A stretch of 64,000 nt of DNA from Ziziphus jujuba (lineage: Eukaryota > Streptophyta > Magnoliopsida > Rosales > Rhamnaceae), in NCBI RefSeq assembly GCF_031755915.1, contig NC_083386.1, forward strand, positions 19,763,001-19,827,000. The letters run 5' to 3'. The position numbers were made by a program, and so were the translations under genes. Shown piece by piece: positions 35,834-48,640 of this stretch (position 1 is its first letter; every line of letters starts with the position of its first letter). Under the pieces are notes generated by a model that saw nothing but the letters and a program-made list of their open reading frames with translations, was not told where the DNA came from and made no database searches.

Positions 35834-37470
35834 AATAACTAAAATATATATGAAGAGTAATGCTGTCGGGTACCAAATTTTTTTATCAAAATTTTGATAA
35901 TCAATTATGTGGCAGTTTTTTAATGGTGTTAAATTGATATTGCCTTAGATACATGAGGTAGATAAATTATTTAAAAATTGCCAAATCATGAATACCAAAA
36001 TTTTGATTAAAGAATTTAATTACTCTAGATTTATCCATATATGAATGATTTTTTTCATTGAAAAAAATATATATGAATGATTATTTCCTTATATATGTGT
36101 AAATATATTATTACTATATATAAATAGATAAATTTTATTATTAGTTCAAAGATATAATAATAATTTTAATTTTAAAATCCTATTAAGAAGAATACCATAA
36201 ATCATCCCTAATTATTTAATTTTTGAAAGAATAAATTATTAAATAATTTATAAATTTATTAAACACTATATTTTTTATATTTAATAAAAAGTTCTTCCAT
36301 AATTAAAAAATAAAAGTTTAAAAGGAACCCTAAACACCTATTAAAATACTTTTTTTTTTTAAACTGTTGTTACTATTGTTTTTACAAGGATAGTTTTGCT
36401 TTTGGACTTTGGAGGTAAGGTAAAGGCACTCAAAGCAAGAAGACTTTGTATCAAACTAATTATAAAAAGATAATTATTTTTTTGGCTAACAAAACCAAGA
36501 AAAGTTGAACGGGACTGGTTGATGATCACCGAATATCTCTTTCTGCTTGGAGTATATTAGGAAATTGACGTTTCATATGCCCAATATTAAACCTCACACA
36601 CAAATTTCTATTTTTAAAAAAAAAAAAGGTAAAAAAAAAAAAATCAGAAATCTGAAAATGTTTTCTTTAATGTATTCCTCAAAGAGTCATTCATGTTTAT
36701 AAACATATGCGTCTATTTTTTTTAATCGAAAATCCACAATTTTTTTTTATGAATAATTTCACAAATTTTATTTAGTTGAAACTTTTCTCTAGTTTGAAAC
36801 TTTTGCATTTCTATCTGTTTTTTCTTTTTTCATTTTTTTTTTCATTTATTGCAAAAAGTTTCTTTATAGTTTAAAATTCCTTGCGTACTTACCCCTTAAT
36901 TTTATCTTTAGCATAAACTTCCTTTTGAATTTTATATTATTTACATTTTTTTCCTTTTTTAGTAAAAATATAACCTATGATCAAAATTTATGGATGGAAC
37001 GAAAAATAATTAAAATTATATAAATTATATTTTCAATTGAATAAAAAAGTAATAACTGGAAACTCAAGGATTAAATTTAAAGATATAATTTAAATATTGT
37101 ACTGGAAACTCAAGCATTAAATTTAAAGATATAATTTAAATATTGTCAGCATGAAATTTAATTATTTTATTTTGGTCAACCGATGAGTATGATTTGGTCC
37201 AATTTTGTATAAAATAAATAAATATCATCAAGAAAATAAACTTTAAAGAGAAGTTTTTGTGTTAAAAAAATGAAAATTCAAGTGTAAATATGCAAAAAAT
37301 TCAAATCATAAGAAAAGTTTCAGCAAAAAAACAAAAAAGAAAAAGAAAAAGAAGTCGGGTGTTCAAAAATTGCAAACTAAAAAATTTGTGAAATTATCAT
37401 TTTTTGAAAAGAAAATTTTTCTCTTTTGGACAAACTTTTTTAAAAAGAAATGGATAATATCTGACAATAC
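35834..37470. other. AT-rich intergenic DNA
   Basis: No gene is supported. It holds several A- and T-runs and the 46-bp tandem duplication listed separately. Confidence 0.5.
37055..37146. repeat. 46-bp tandem duplication
   Basis: Units 37055-37100 and 37101-37146 begin ACTGGAAACTCAAG and differ at one base (GGATT versus GCATT). A recent local duplication. Confidence 0.93.
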
Positions 37471-37479
37471 AAGTTTACT

Positions 37480-37936
37480 AATATTCATGCCCTTGTGAGG
37501 AATGGAATGGTAAAGGAGAACTGCTTGGAGCTTTATCTATGCCTATTGATCAACCTTTTATCTCCTCTTTTATTGGGGGTTAAAGCCATTATTGAAGGTT
37601 CCTAAGCTTGGACTCCAAGTTGTAAAGTGAGCACAGATTTCCTTCAAACTGTGTAATTGATTCACAAGCATGAAGAGTGTTTGGCTAGTTTAGGCAATAC
37701 AATAGAATAGATAAAATAAAGGTATTGTTGTTTTGATTCTTTATCCACTAATTTCCATTCTAGGTATTTCAATACGGTGGTTCATTCTTTAGCTACATTT
37801 TTTATTTCATGTAACCATGTAAAAGTTTGGCTTGAGGAAGGGCCATTATGGCCCCAAAATTTGTTATGGAAGGATATTTCTCCTTCTTGATTAATGGAAC
37901 TTTTTTTCAGATTAGAAAAAAAAAAAAAAAAAAAAG
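37480..37936 (+). mobile_element. LINE 3' relic: RNase H end plus poly-A
   Basis: Across frames the plus strand reads as the RNase H domain of a plant LINE: NGELLGALSMPIDQPF, LKAIIEG, LGLQVVKVSTDSLQTV, NTVVHSLATF and LWKDISPS (some joined across frameshifts). It closes with a run of about 18 A at 37918-37936, the expected 3' tail. The 5' part is missing. Confidence 0.65.
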
Positions 37937-38621
37937 GTTTCCTAAAATTTTATTTTATGTGTTTTCCATAATCTTTAAACTTCTAAAAACTTCAAATCCT
38001 AGAGTCATAAAGCATGTTTATTACTAAATCCATTATATATATATATATATATAAAATTTATTACAAAACCTCTAAAAATTATTCATAAAATTGCAAAATT
38101 TTAACCCTTCTTTGACTCCACTGTTACAAAGTATTTTCTACTTACTACCTTGTAAAAAGTGCGATTATCCAAAAGAAAAAAAAAATAACAATAATTTCTT
38201 ATCAAGTTTAAACCTCTCAATTTCAATAATAATAATAATAATTTTTTTGACAAAAAAAATATTTTTCAGTTCTTGCTAAAAAATGAATTTATATATATAT
38301 ATATATATATTTATCTTTTTAAGTATAAATGATTCTCAAGACGGTACGTTTCAATACATCCATTGACTATAAGCTCATGAGATTAAAATTAAGATAATGA
38401 TAAGAGATTTAAGCATTTTTCATACTTGATACTTTTTTTTTTATTTCTTTGGAAATATTTAGATACTGGATATATGAAAATAGGCTGAATTTATAGGAGT
38501 TTTGACATTCTATTTCATATAAATAGAAAAACTTTATTGAAAGATTCTGAATATTAATTCATCTCCTCCTAAAGATAATAATTATTTCTAGGGTTAAAGT
38601 TCATTTTAATAGGTCATAGTT
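37937..38621. other. AT-rich spacer with microsatellites
   Basis: It contains AT repeats at about 38033-38054 and 38292-38311 and an AAT run near 38225-38242. The open stretch at 38091-38279 is made of such repeats and is not a gene. Confidence 0.5.
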
Positions 38622-39839
38622 TGTAACATCCCAATTCAAAAAAATACTAACGTTTGAATTTTTGATCAAATTTGACCGGGATTGACCGAGTAGGTCTTAC
38701 GGTTGACTTTTTTATTGCAAGAGAAATTTTATATTGATCGATGTACCATGGTAAAGTATTCTTCGACACGAGTTCGTAAACTAGTAGTATGTCAAAATTG
38801 GACCAAGATTAGAAAGTTATGGTCAAAATAAAATGCAACCCAAACTGATTGATGAGCTCAGAGTTGACCTTTTATTTATATAGATTTTTATGTTAACTCA
38901 TGTATTATATGATAATGTTTAGTCCATAGACTGACGGTACACTTAATTTGGATCCACAGTTGAAAAGTTACAGATCTTTAAAGTCGTATCTATTTTTCTG
39001 TAACTAACTTTACTAGGTAATGAAATATTTAGAAGTCTCTAATGGGTGCCATGTGCCACTAATTAGTGGGTGTCATGTGTCACCAACTGATAGTACCATA
39101 TGTCACCAACCGATGGTGTCATGTGTCACCACAAAATAATAATAAAAATATTTTTTCTTTTTTTCTTTTTCCCTACCCCCTCTCTCTTCTCCCAGGAAGG
39201 AAAATAGCCCTTCTCTCTCTTTGTCTCTCTGTCTCTCTCTCTTCTCCCCCCCTCTCTCTCCATTGATCGATTGTTCGTCCCCACCTGATGTAAGAGCCCA
39301 TGATCGGGCGATGCCCGTGGCCAAGTTTATGGCCATTTGACCAATGAATGCACCGGGATCGACAAATTAACGTAGATGGTTGGGGGCTTCCCTTTTGCCA
39401 ATTTTTTGGCAATTTCTGCCGCGAGTTCAGTCCTCCCCCATAGTTTCGACCCCCTGGCTTCAAAAATTGAATCCATTAATCCAAATACCTAACCCTGTGT
39501 CAGATAAATTGAAGGGGAGTTTGGCCGAAGCTTTTTGGCTAACGCCAGCGGTGTTGAGCCCAACGAAGGTTAGTAGTGTGTTCCTTATCTCTTAAACTTT
39601 TCATTGATACTTTGTTTGTGAATTATGGGTGTATATTTGAAAAGTTACCATTTTTGAGTAAATTTTGTATTTAATATGGTAATTGTGTTAAATTGTGTAT
39701 GTATGCACATGTTTATATATAGATATGTATATGCATATTTGCAAATATATATTCTTGCATATATATACATGTATAAGTAGCTATAGTACTTTTTTGGCAT
39801 GTGTACAGATGCATATATTCATACAAATATAAATATAAA

Positions 39840-39868
39840 TATATATATATATATATGCTTGTTAAAAG

Positions 39869-39902
<34 letters not shown>
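39840..39902. repeat. AT microsatellite in the large solo LTR
   Basis: Two blocks of TA repeats separated by a short GCTTGTTAAAAGAAT spacer. They generate spurious Tyr/Ile-rich open frames. Confidence 0.9.
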
Positions 39903-39908
<6 letters not shown>

Positions 39909-40714
39909 ATACATGTGTATGAACATATGATTATGTATATGTATATGCATGTCCGAGTGTATATGAATATACATTATTTATATATTTATATGTATATATA
40001 TTGTATAAATATATAAATGAGCACATATATGCTTACTAAAAAGATTGTGTTTATATGTATATGATTATACATATACATGTGTGAATACATATGAATGTAT
40101 GTAGATGAATATATATTGCTGCGCAGATATAGATGTGTATAAATACACATATATTTGTGTTATTGGAAATTCTGAAAAATTATTATATATGTTTTAAAAT
40201 TCAAAAAAATTGTTATTTAAGTTTCTTCAGTAAAACTTATATGATTTAAATATATTTGTTGCATAAAATTATATTTATAGTTTTAGAGAAATTATTTTGC
40301 TAAAGTATGGTGAAATTTATTATTAAATTTATTATGCAAAAGAAAATATATTTATATGTGTTTATTTTTGTGTGAAATTTCATGTGATTTAATATGATTT
40401 TTTTCATAAATTAATTACAAATATTTAAGAAAGACAAATAATTTTTAGTTAAAAATATATTTGTGTATTTGAATAATTGTGAAATTGAAACCATTATAAA
40501 AGTAATTTAGTTTTATAAAATCGTTGGATTTATGAGGTTATTTAAAAGGAAATATGAAATTTTTATGGATTTAGTAAAGTGTATAAACTTGGTTGTATTT
40601 TATCAAATTTCAGCATTTATGATATTGTAATTTTTTATAGTTTTTAGATACATCATACAATACTAGTATTTTATACTATATTTGTTGTTTAGCGTGTAAG
40701 TATCTATGATTGCC

Positions 40715-41165
40715 CTGTGAAAGCCATGAGTCTGAAGATTAGCAAGTATATTTGTACGGTGAGTATCAGCCATCACTCTCCTTGGTCGCACGGTGAATGA
40801 TTATTATATTACACTCATCTTGTAGGAGCCATGGATATGAGGATTGGCAAGTATTTCACACAGTGAGCGTCAGCCACTCCCCTCATTGGCCATAAAATGA
40901 CTGGTTATTATATGGATTAACGCACAAATTATATACATGGTAATCATTTGTGAGCAGTGGTGAGAGATAGTAGGCAAATATATTTGCATAGTGAGTATCA
41001 ACCGCCTCTTCTTTGACTGCAAGATGGCTGATTATTATGGATTAGAATGCATGTACGTATGGCCATCTTGTGGCACTTATGGGCCTAAGGATTGGCAAAT
41101 ATATTTGCTCAATGAGCATCAGCCAGTCTTCCTTCATTCGAATGACGATTGTTTTGGCTATGACG
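40715..41165. repeat. Four diverged tandem units of ~105-125 bp
   Basis: Units starting at about 40720, 40826, 40951 and 41072 share the order [GATT]GGCAA[G/A]TAT, then GTGAG[T/C][A/G]TC[A]GCC, then a [G/A]ATGA/GCTG TTATTAT segment and CATCTTG. They are only partly identical, so the array is old. It lies wholly inside the solo LTR. Confidence 0.7.
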
Positions 41166-41582
41166 AGTTATTAGTAATTGGCACAACGAGATGCCAAGAT
41201 AACTGATTGCAAGTTTCTCTCTTTAACCTCCCCGTTAGATAGTGCTTGGGATGCCAAGTACTATCTGACATCACTAGTACATCGTATAGTGAATCAAGTA
41301 TCTTTTTCATGTATACGTGTATATATATTATATTATATCTGTATGTACTACATCGTACGGGGGCAGCGATCCAATTCAGCCCATCCATAGCTTAGCCTCG
41401 TAATTTTGTTGTCTACAAACTAGTGGATCAGATGACCACTATAGGCAACCATCTCGGATCATATGGCACTATGCATTAGCATGTTATATGATATATCGGA
41501 CGTATCTCCACTACGAATGTGCAAATTTCATAATATATCTATAAATTTTAAAATTTTATTTTATCTATTCATGATTATGATA

Positions 41583-41721
41583 TTCGATTATTATCATTAT
41601 TTATTATTATTATTGTTATTTGTTGTTGTTAATATTATTATTATTATTCATCATTATTATATGTTATTATGTTTATTATTATTATTATTTATCATTGTTG
41701 CCGTTGTTAATTATTACTGTA

Positions 41722-41753
<32 letters not shown>

Positions 41754-41760
41754 TACTTGT
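41583..41760. repeat. ATT-rich microsatellite tract
   Basis: Irregular ATT/GTT trinucleotide repeats, continuing more loosely to about 41950. They give Tyr/Leu/Ile-rich open frames that are not genes. Confidence 0.88.
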
Positions 41761-42324
41761 AAATTTGTTACTGTTATTATCATTATCATTCGTATCAATT
41801 GCTTACTCATCATATACATCCCATTGGATAAATATGATAGTCTTGGGGCAAATGTGGTAGCTTTCAGATCAATATAGTAGCCCTCGAGTAAGTTGTACTA
41901 ATATTATTATCATTACCATTATTATTATTATTATTGTTATTGTTGTTTTATTACTCTTCTATCTACATTTATGCACTTGATGTGTTTATAAAGTGGTATA
42001 CAAATATAAAATTGTAGTAAGTGAATGGTGTGGATGGACATGAATATTTAAACATATTTTTTATTTACTAAATTATTTCTAGTATATATATTTTTATACT
42101 TTATTACTAAAGTATTGCACTTTGTGGAAAATCTTGTAGTAAGGTGGAAAAAATAAGATGGTATGATAGTGAAGTATTTTTTGTGCAGAAAATTTTTGGG
42201 GTAAGTTCAATTCTTAGGGGAAATGCTACCAGATTTTCTGTAGGATAGTCAGATAGGGTTTTCTCTGAAATCATGGCTTATCTAAAATTCTGATAAAGGA
42301 TCCTGGATGGGTTCTAACATAGTT

Positions 42325-44470
42325 CGATCAGCCTGATGCTAAATTTCCCAGTTTAATTTATAAAAAAGGTAAATTACACCAACCTTCCTTTTTAGTTTGA
42401 ATTTTTTTCACCTACATACCCTTATATTTTCAATAATCTTAATGTTGTTACCGATACTAGCCTTTTATTTTGGAGAATTCTATTCATAATATAAAAATTA
42501 TTGGCACACTTTATTTTTAATAATATTTTTTATATTCTAAAGGTATCTATTGATTCATAAATATCTTTAAACACTTAAACAAAAATCATTACGAGAACTA
42601 TATCGTTCAGATCACCCAACCACGCTCTTAAAAATATAATGAAAATATAAGTCTAAGTTGTATAAATTGAAAGACTGTATGCACTTCAATATACATATGT
42701 TGGATGAGCCAATATCATTCAGATTACATATTTCATACTTTTAATGTATGCATTCCGGTATACGTTGGATGGACCTATTGTTTAGTTTACATATATCGCA
42801 CTTTTAAAGGTAAAATTGACTTTTACTAATGTAGAAAACAATAATAAAATTTAATATGAATATGTGAAGAATGTAGTGTCCTTAACAATTTTTGGGGATA
42901 ACATCGTACTAGATCCCTAAACTATATGGGTTGTATCACTTGAGTCTCTAACCTTTTTTTTTTTTTTTTTTTTTTAATAAACAAAAATTAAATTTTCTAT
43001 TTAAATGCCTAATAGAATATATATATGAAAGTCGTGTACCGTTTGATAAGGTCATTGAAAGTCTTTTTTATTTATGTATATTTTTTTCTAAACAAATTTT
43101 GGATTTAAGCCAAAACAAGTCCACCAAAGGCCTTACAGCCAAAAGCTAGCACTGGTTTGCTCTGCTACAAGATTGGAAAACACAGTAATTTTTTTTTTTT
43201 TAAAGAGCTGGAAAATAAAGTAAGAGATACTATATGCAAAAGAAAAATAAATTAAAAAAAACAAATCCTTATTTTCTTTCAAAAATTACTTGGTTACAAA
43301 ATCACACTCTTGTTAGCTTCTCTAGATGTCCATGCCAGAGATCAAGAAGAAGAAGAAAATTGTTACCTCACTACTGTGAGCTCGTTAGAAGACTCCCAAA
43401 TACATGGTCTGCACTCTTCTTTCCTTTCCATCGACTCTATAATGAAAATCCATGTTTTTATGCAATTTTTCTCTCCGTTATTCAAACATTTTTCAATTTT
43501 GTTTTGAGAGTTATGGTTGAAGTAATTTTCAATGCTTCTATCAAATGATCATGTAATTTTCATACATCTTTTGTTGGACATTTCGATGGAAATTTGATTT
43601 TGTTCTTACAATGCACAATTTTATAAAGTTTAAGAACTTAATTGTCACAAAATAAAATTTAAAATGGTACATACCATATAATTTAGGGATTTGATGTGAC
43701 ATTATCCTCGATTTTTATATACCACCATGATGACCTTTTTATTTATTGATACGATCAGATCTTCTATCAGAAGAAAAAGATTGGCCCTAATCTCTTTAGT
43801 GGAGTGAAGCTATAGATTTTTTCTATGTGAAATAATCCCTCTCTCTTCTAAAGACAAACCAAAGGTATAAAAGCAAAAAAGCAATACAATCAGCTATAGT
43901 TTTTTTTAAATAGCATCCAGGGAAAGCTTTCTCCCCGTGGACTATATATATATCTATGTATAAACACACACATGTTTTTTAAGTCATTAGCCCTCTTTTA
44001 AAACACAAATTGTATTTTGTTTTCTCTTAATATCTTGAAATCTTGGGGAAGGCCACAAAGTGGTTCGAACTTCCAAGAGACCTTTTTTTTCTTTTTTTCT
44101 TTTTATTTTATTTTTTTTATTTTATTTTTTACTTTTAACTAACTGTTGTCTACCAAACAAAAATGAAGAGAAAATATCACAGCAATTAGAGCTATAAAAA
44201 AAGTTGATAAATTGATCTTTAACAATAACTTCCAATCGTGATATTTGAAGGACAATTAACTCCGCCCATAGATCTACCAAAGGCCAAGGTCCTGTTTGTT
44301 TTTTATATTAGATGTTAGAAGATCTAATCACATCTTTAAACTTAATTGAGATTAACTAAAAAGACTTAAATGATATGTTTGTTTTATCATTTTGAACATC
44401 TAAATACAAATGATAGTCCTATTCACATTATAAAATTTAATAACCATATTATATTTAGATAAAAAATTAT
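42325..44470. other. Intergenic AT-rich DNA
   Basis: No gene is supported. A segment at about 42365-42470 (TTTTTAGTTTGAATTTTTTT, CACCTACATACCC) has a diverged reverse-complement relative at 48475-48560, so both are dispersed repeats. A 104-codon stretch at 43234-43548 with an alternative frame containing VHARDQEEEEN may be a decayed gene fragment, but I do not recognise it. Confidence 0.45.
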
Positions 44471-44483
44471 TCAGCACATAAAA

Positions 44484-45293
44484 AATTATTCAGTAAGACG
44501 GACCCAAAACATAGGATATAGATCCGCTCAATTAAAATTTGCCACCTCAATAGAAAATTCCAAATCAACCTCATTTATCGTACATATTATTAACCCCTTC
44601 CTGACCCTGTTAACCCATTACACTTTGATCTATTACCATAAATATTTTTGATAAAATTTTTTTAGATCCCGTATTTCTCTCCAATTAAATTAATTATTAT
44701 AAGTGACTTTTAATATATATTTTAAAGAAAAGCTTTTTTAAATATAAAGCATTTTTTAAACAACCACTAATTAAAACTTTTTGAATACCTCAAACAAATA
44801 AAAATAACGACAATGAGCATCGGCATGTCAAAGTTTGGGTTATAATCAAATATTTTCTAACGAATGTTCCTGACTACTCAAGAAATATCAAGGAGACCAT
44901 CATATTGAACAGGTAAGAAATAACTCGTGCATGATGGTTTGGCAAAAAAGTTTGCAGCAGGAGAAAAGAAACAAAGATGCTCAATTATAACAAATAATTT
45001 AATTTGAGAGATTTAAGGAATCTTACCAAAGACAATGTAACCTTGGTGGTAACAAGATACTGATATCAATTGAATAATTAATTTAATTGGAGATATCTAT
45101 AAGATCTAAGAAATTTCCATAAAAAGTACTTTTGGTAATAGATCAAAATGTAATCTTAGGTTAACAGTGTTAGAAAAGGGTTAATGATACATATGGTAAA
45201 TGAGGCTAATTTGGAATTTTTTATTGAAGTGGTGAATTTTAATTGGACGACTCTCTATCCTATATGATAGGTCCATCCTACTGAATATTTCTT
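44484..45293. mobile_element. Long-TIR MITE-like (foldback) element
   Basis: The sequence at 44484-44655 matches the reverse complement of 45125-45293 over about 170 bp at roughly three quarters identity. Shared words in order include ATTCAGTA, GGATGGACC/GGACGGACC, CAATTAAAATT, AAAATTCCAAAT, CCTCATTTA and TTTGATCTATTACCA. The 470-bp centre has no coding capacity. Long inverted arms around a non-coding core suggest a non-autonomous DNA transposon, perhaps Mutator-like. I could not define a target duplication. Confidence 0.65.
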
Positions 45294-46504
45294 TATATAC
45301 ACATTCCTATTAATTCATTTTTACTACATACACCAAAATCTTATGCCTAATTTACCTTTAAATAACTAATTTATCTTTAAATAAAATGAAATTAATGCAC
45401 TATAAATTTTTACCACTAATTTCCTTAGTTGTCCTAATCCCTAAATCGATTTATGAGGAGTTTGGTGATTAGTCCACCAGGGATATGCCAATTAGCCAAG
45501 TACATTATAGTAGATGGTCGCAATCATCAATTTAGCATATAGTTTGCTTCTATTCGGATTATATAATTTAGATGAACTAGATACTTTTGGTAATTAAATT
45601 CGAAAATGTTCAAATAATCCAGGTCATATATATCAGACAACTTGAATTATATAACCCAGTTGAAACACGATATGTTTAGTTTAAAAAATTTGGAAGGATT
45701 CAAATTGTTCGGGTTATAAAATCCTTATAAAACAAATATCCTCAATATACAGAATCTAGGATTATATGTATTAAATATCTCTTCCCGTATTATTTTTTTC
45801 TATCTAGACTCTATAAGTTAAATAAAACTGATATATCGAGTAAACAGAATCCAAATAACAAATCATTTACATTAGGTATATGGGATGACTACATTTGTAG
45901 TTGAAACAATTATTTTTTTCTGTATATAGATTTAATATTTATTTATAGCATTCAAGCTACTGTACTAAATGACTTCAAAGTATATACAATGAAAATTAAA
46001 ACAATTGATAAGGAAATCCAATAGAATTTAAACCAAAAAATTATAAAAATATACAAAAAAGAAAAAATAAAAATACGAAGAAAATAAATAGATCATAAAA
46101 GCTAAATACTACATAAATTAGGGTTAAAAGAAATAATTTGTCAAACATTCATTTTTTTTGTATTTCTTTTTCTTTTTTTTTTATCGCTGAACTTTATTGT
46201 TTTTAAAATTTATTATTTTTCCTAAAACTTAATTGTAATGTACATTATTCTGTTTATGCGTTTGAAAATAATTGTGATTTAATAAATAATATTTTTGAAA
46301 TATTAAAAAATAATTAAAATATACTATGATTATTAAATTTTATATCGTAACAAACTACCCACACACAAAAAATGACACATCATTTTATATCTTATTGAAA
46401 GGCCAAATAGCCTTTGAAAAGCACTTTGATTTTGATGATCGTTCAAGCTATAGAGCAAAAATTGTTTTCACTGTTTATTGATATGAGCAAAAACTAGAAG
46501 AGTA
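45294..46504. other. AT-rich intergenic DNA
   Basis: Nothing gene-like is visible; mainly A/T homopolymers and short AT words. Confidence 0.5.
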
Positions 46505-46518
46505 ATATCTGATTGAAA

Positions 46519-47447
46519 TCTGAGTGGCATGTGTTTTTTCATTGTCAGGTGGCTAAAGCAATATGGTTTGACATGCCATGGAGTATCAAATGGGAGTCAC
46601 TGAGTGATAAATCTTTTCAAGAGAAGTTGAGATTGACTGCTAATCCTACAGGAGTGCTTCCGGTTCATCCAAATGACAAAGAAGATTTCTTTTGCTATGC
46701 CACGATCATTTTAGAACACATTTGGAAAATTAGAAACTCCATCATCTACGACAAAGCTAGTTTTTCTCTGGACAGCACTATCGTATGGCTAAACCACAGA
46801 TTTAAAGAGGCAAAGGACGCAAGTGTCGACCCAGTCCAAAACCTTTCACGCCTGTTTCCAGCAAGCTCCTCAATCCGGAAAAAGTTCCCTTTTCAATGCA
46901 TAAAAGAATCAACTCAGATGCTGCAGTTAAAGAAGGAAGAAGTACGATTGGAGTGATTGCCAGAAACCATCTTGGTGAAGTGCAAAAAATTATGGCAGTG
47001 CACTTTCAATCGGATAATCCAGAAGTGGCAGAAGCTTATGGAGTTTTGCAGGCTTTAAAGTTAGCTGAAGAAGAAAAATGGACCAAGGTCTGTTGTATTT
47101 CAGACTCATGGAACGTGATTGCAAAAATAAACAACCCCAACTCTCAAAATACTCACTGGGCTGCAGAAGGAATATTTAAAGACATTGGGAGGTTGGCAAA
47201 GATGCTGCAGAGTGCTCAGTTTGCTTGGTCCCCCCGGGAAAACAATTTTCTTGCTCACTTTGTTTGTAAATGGTGTCAAAAGAATGATATTTCCGGTTAT
47301 GTATCTATTAACTCCTTACCTCATCCTTTCTCCATTTTTGTAACCCGGGGGAGTGGCTTGATAGCCAACTCCTACTGAAGGCTTTTTCCTTCGGATTTTC
47401 GGGTTGTTTTAAAACCGTATTTTCAGCGCAAAAATATATATATATAT
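46519..47447 (+). mobile_element. 5'-truncated LINE with 14-bp target duplication
   Basis: It encodes only the 3' end of a plant L1 ORF2: the cysteine/histidine motif after RT (SEWHVFFHCQVAKAIWF) and an RNase H domain. ATATCTGATTGAAA occurs immediately before (46505-46518) and after it (47448-47461), a 14-bp target-site duplication, so both ends of the insertion are defined. The 3' end is an A/TA-rich tail. A frameshift near 46895-46905 separates the two open stretches, so the copy is dead. RNase H shows DAAV, EAYGVLQAL and SDSWNVI, but the last catalytic Asp is His (NFLAHFVCKW). Confidence 0.9.
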
Positions 47448-47499
47448 ATATCTGATTGAAACTTTTCTTTAGGTAGCAATGCACAAACAAATTTTTTTT

Positions 47500-47685
47500 T
47501 TCTTTTTTTCTCTTTTAATTTTCCTCCATTTTCTCATCACCCAAACAAAAAAAGCAAAGCGAAGATAAATATTTTTTAGCTAAATTCAATAGGACTAGGA
47601 TTTCCAAAAAAATTATAACTTGGACAGTGGAGAATTTACAGCGGTGAATGACGATCCGCTGTTTAAGAATTCGATTCTTTTAGTG

Positions 47686-47722
<37 letters not shown>

Positions 47723-48640
47723 TAAACAACAATCATCATCACGACACCGGAGCTGGCACCAGCGCTGGAAACCTGGATTTGTTTCATAGGCAGGTAGCCA
47801 ACCGGTTCCATGACCTATGGTCATCGTTGTGGTTTTTTCTTCCTCTGTTTCTCAGCAGCCAAACATATATTCTTGACTTTTAATTTTATTTTTTTTATTG
47901 CATTATGTTATCAGAAAACGAGACGATGAGGCAAAAAAATATATATATGGTTTTTTGGTGAATCACCCGTAAAAATACTTTCTTCTTTTTTTTTTTTTTT
48001 TTTTTTGGAGAAACAATATGGAAAAGGCAATAAGACAATTTTTTAGCAATAAGACAAGCAAAAAAAATTTACTTTTCAATTAAGATAAAAGAATCTTAAA
48101 ATAAGTTATAAAAAACAAAAAATATCTTATGACTTAAAATAAGTCATATTAAGATATAACTGGCAAAAAACAAACAGGCCCTACCAGTTCATATTACCAG
48201 AAAGAAAAAGACTACAACAGTTCAAATTCGCGGTATTTGACAATCATACCCAGTCATTCCCCATAGGCGAGTCTGTACGCTCCATCCATGAGCTCAACTT
48301 TGTGGATGTCGTCTATTTGGCCGATCACCTCTTTTCATCTCTTTGAAAGTTAGAGTAACAGTTGAATAACAGGCACTGGCAGTGAAGGCAAGGGTATTTT
48401 TGTCTTTAAAAAAGAATGTAGCTCTAGTCAGGCTTTCCAACAGTTGGACTGGTACAAGGGTAGAATATGCAACAAAACTATAACTTTAAAGGTATGTACA
48501 CGAAATTATTAAAAACTTAAAGGGTGTAAGTGAAAAAAAGACGAACTAAAAGGGATATGTTTTTTTTTTTTTTTTAAAAAAAGAAAAAAAAAAAGAAAAG
48601 AGAAAAAAAGAAAAAAGAAAAAAGAAAAAAGAAAAAAGAA
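47500..48640. other. Spacer with a possible gene fragment and GA repeat
   Basis: At 47620-47883 the plus strand is open for 87 codons (MDSGEFTAVNDDPLF, then an (ER)n run from a GA microsatellite at 47686-47719, then NLDLFHRQVANRFHDLWSS). The last part faintly recalls the N-terminus of plant ROH1/DUF793-type proteins, but the frame ends soon after and nothing continues it. A (AAAAAAG)n tract lies at 48578-48640. Confidence 0.35.

Larger units (their letters stand above)
38622..42319 (+). mobile_element. 3.7-kb solo LTR with TSD TAGTT
   Basis: It begins TGTAACATCCCAATTC at 38622 and ends GGGTTCTAACA at 42319, giving TGT...ACA ends. TAGTT precedes it (38617-38621) and follows it (42320-42324), a perfect 5-bp target duplication. 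No coding domain, primer site or second LTR is present, so it is a solo LTR. LTRs of 3-4 kb starting TGTAACATCC are a feature of large plant gypsy elements (Tekay/Del-like); that family assignment is inference. Inside are a CT-rich tract (39178-39260), long AT microsatellites (39840-39902), a four-unit tandem array (40715-41165) and an ATT-rich tract (41575-41760). Confidence 0.85.

Noticed and set aside
39801..40016. 71-codon Tyr/Ile-rich open frame
   Set aside because: Translation of AT microsatellites inside the solo LTR.
41463..41877. Two overlapping Tyr/Leu/Ile-rich open frames
   Set aside because: Products of the ATT-repeat tract; no domain.
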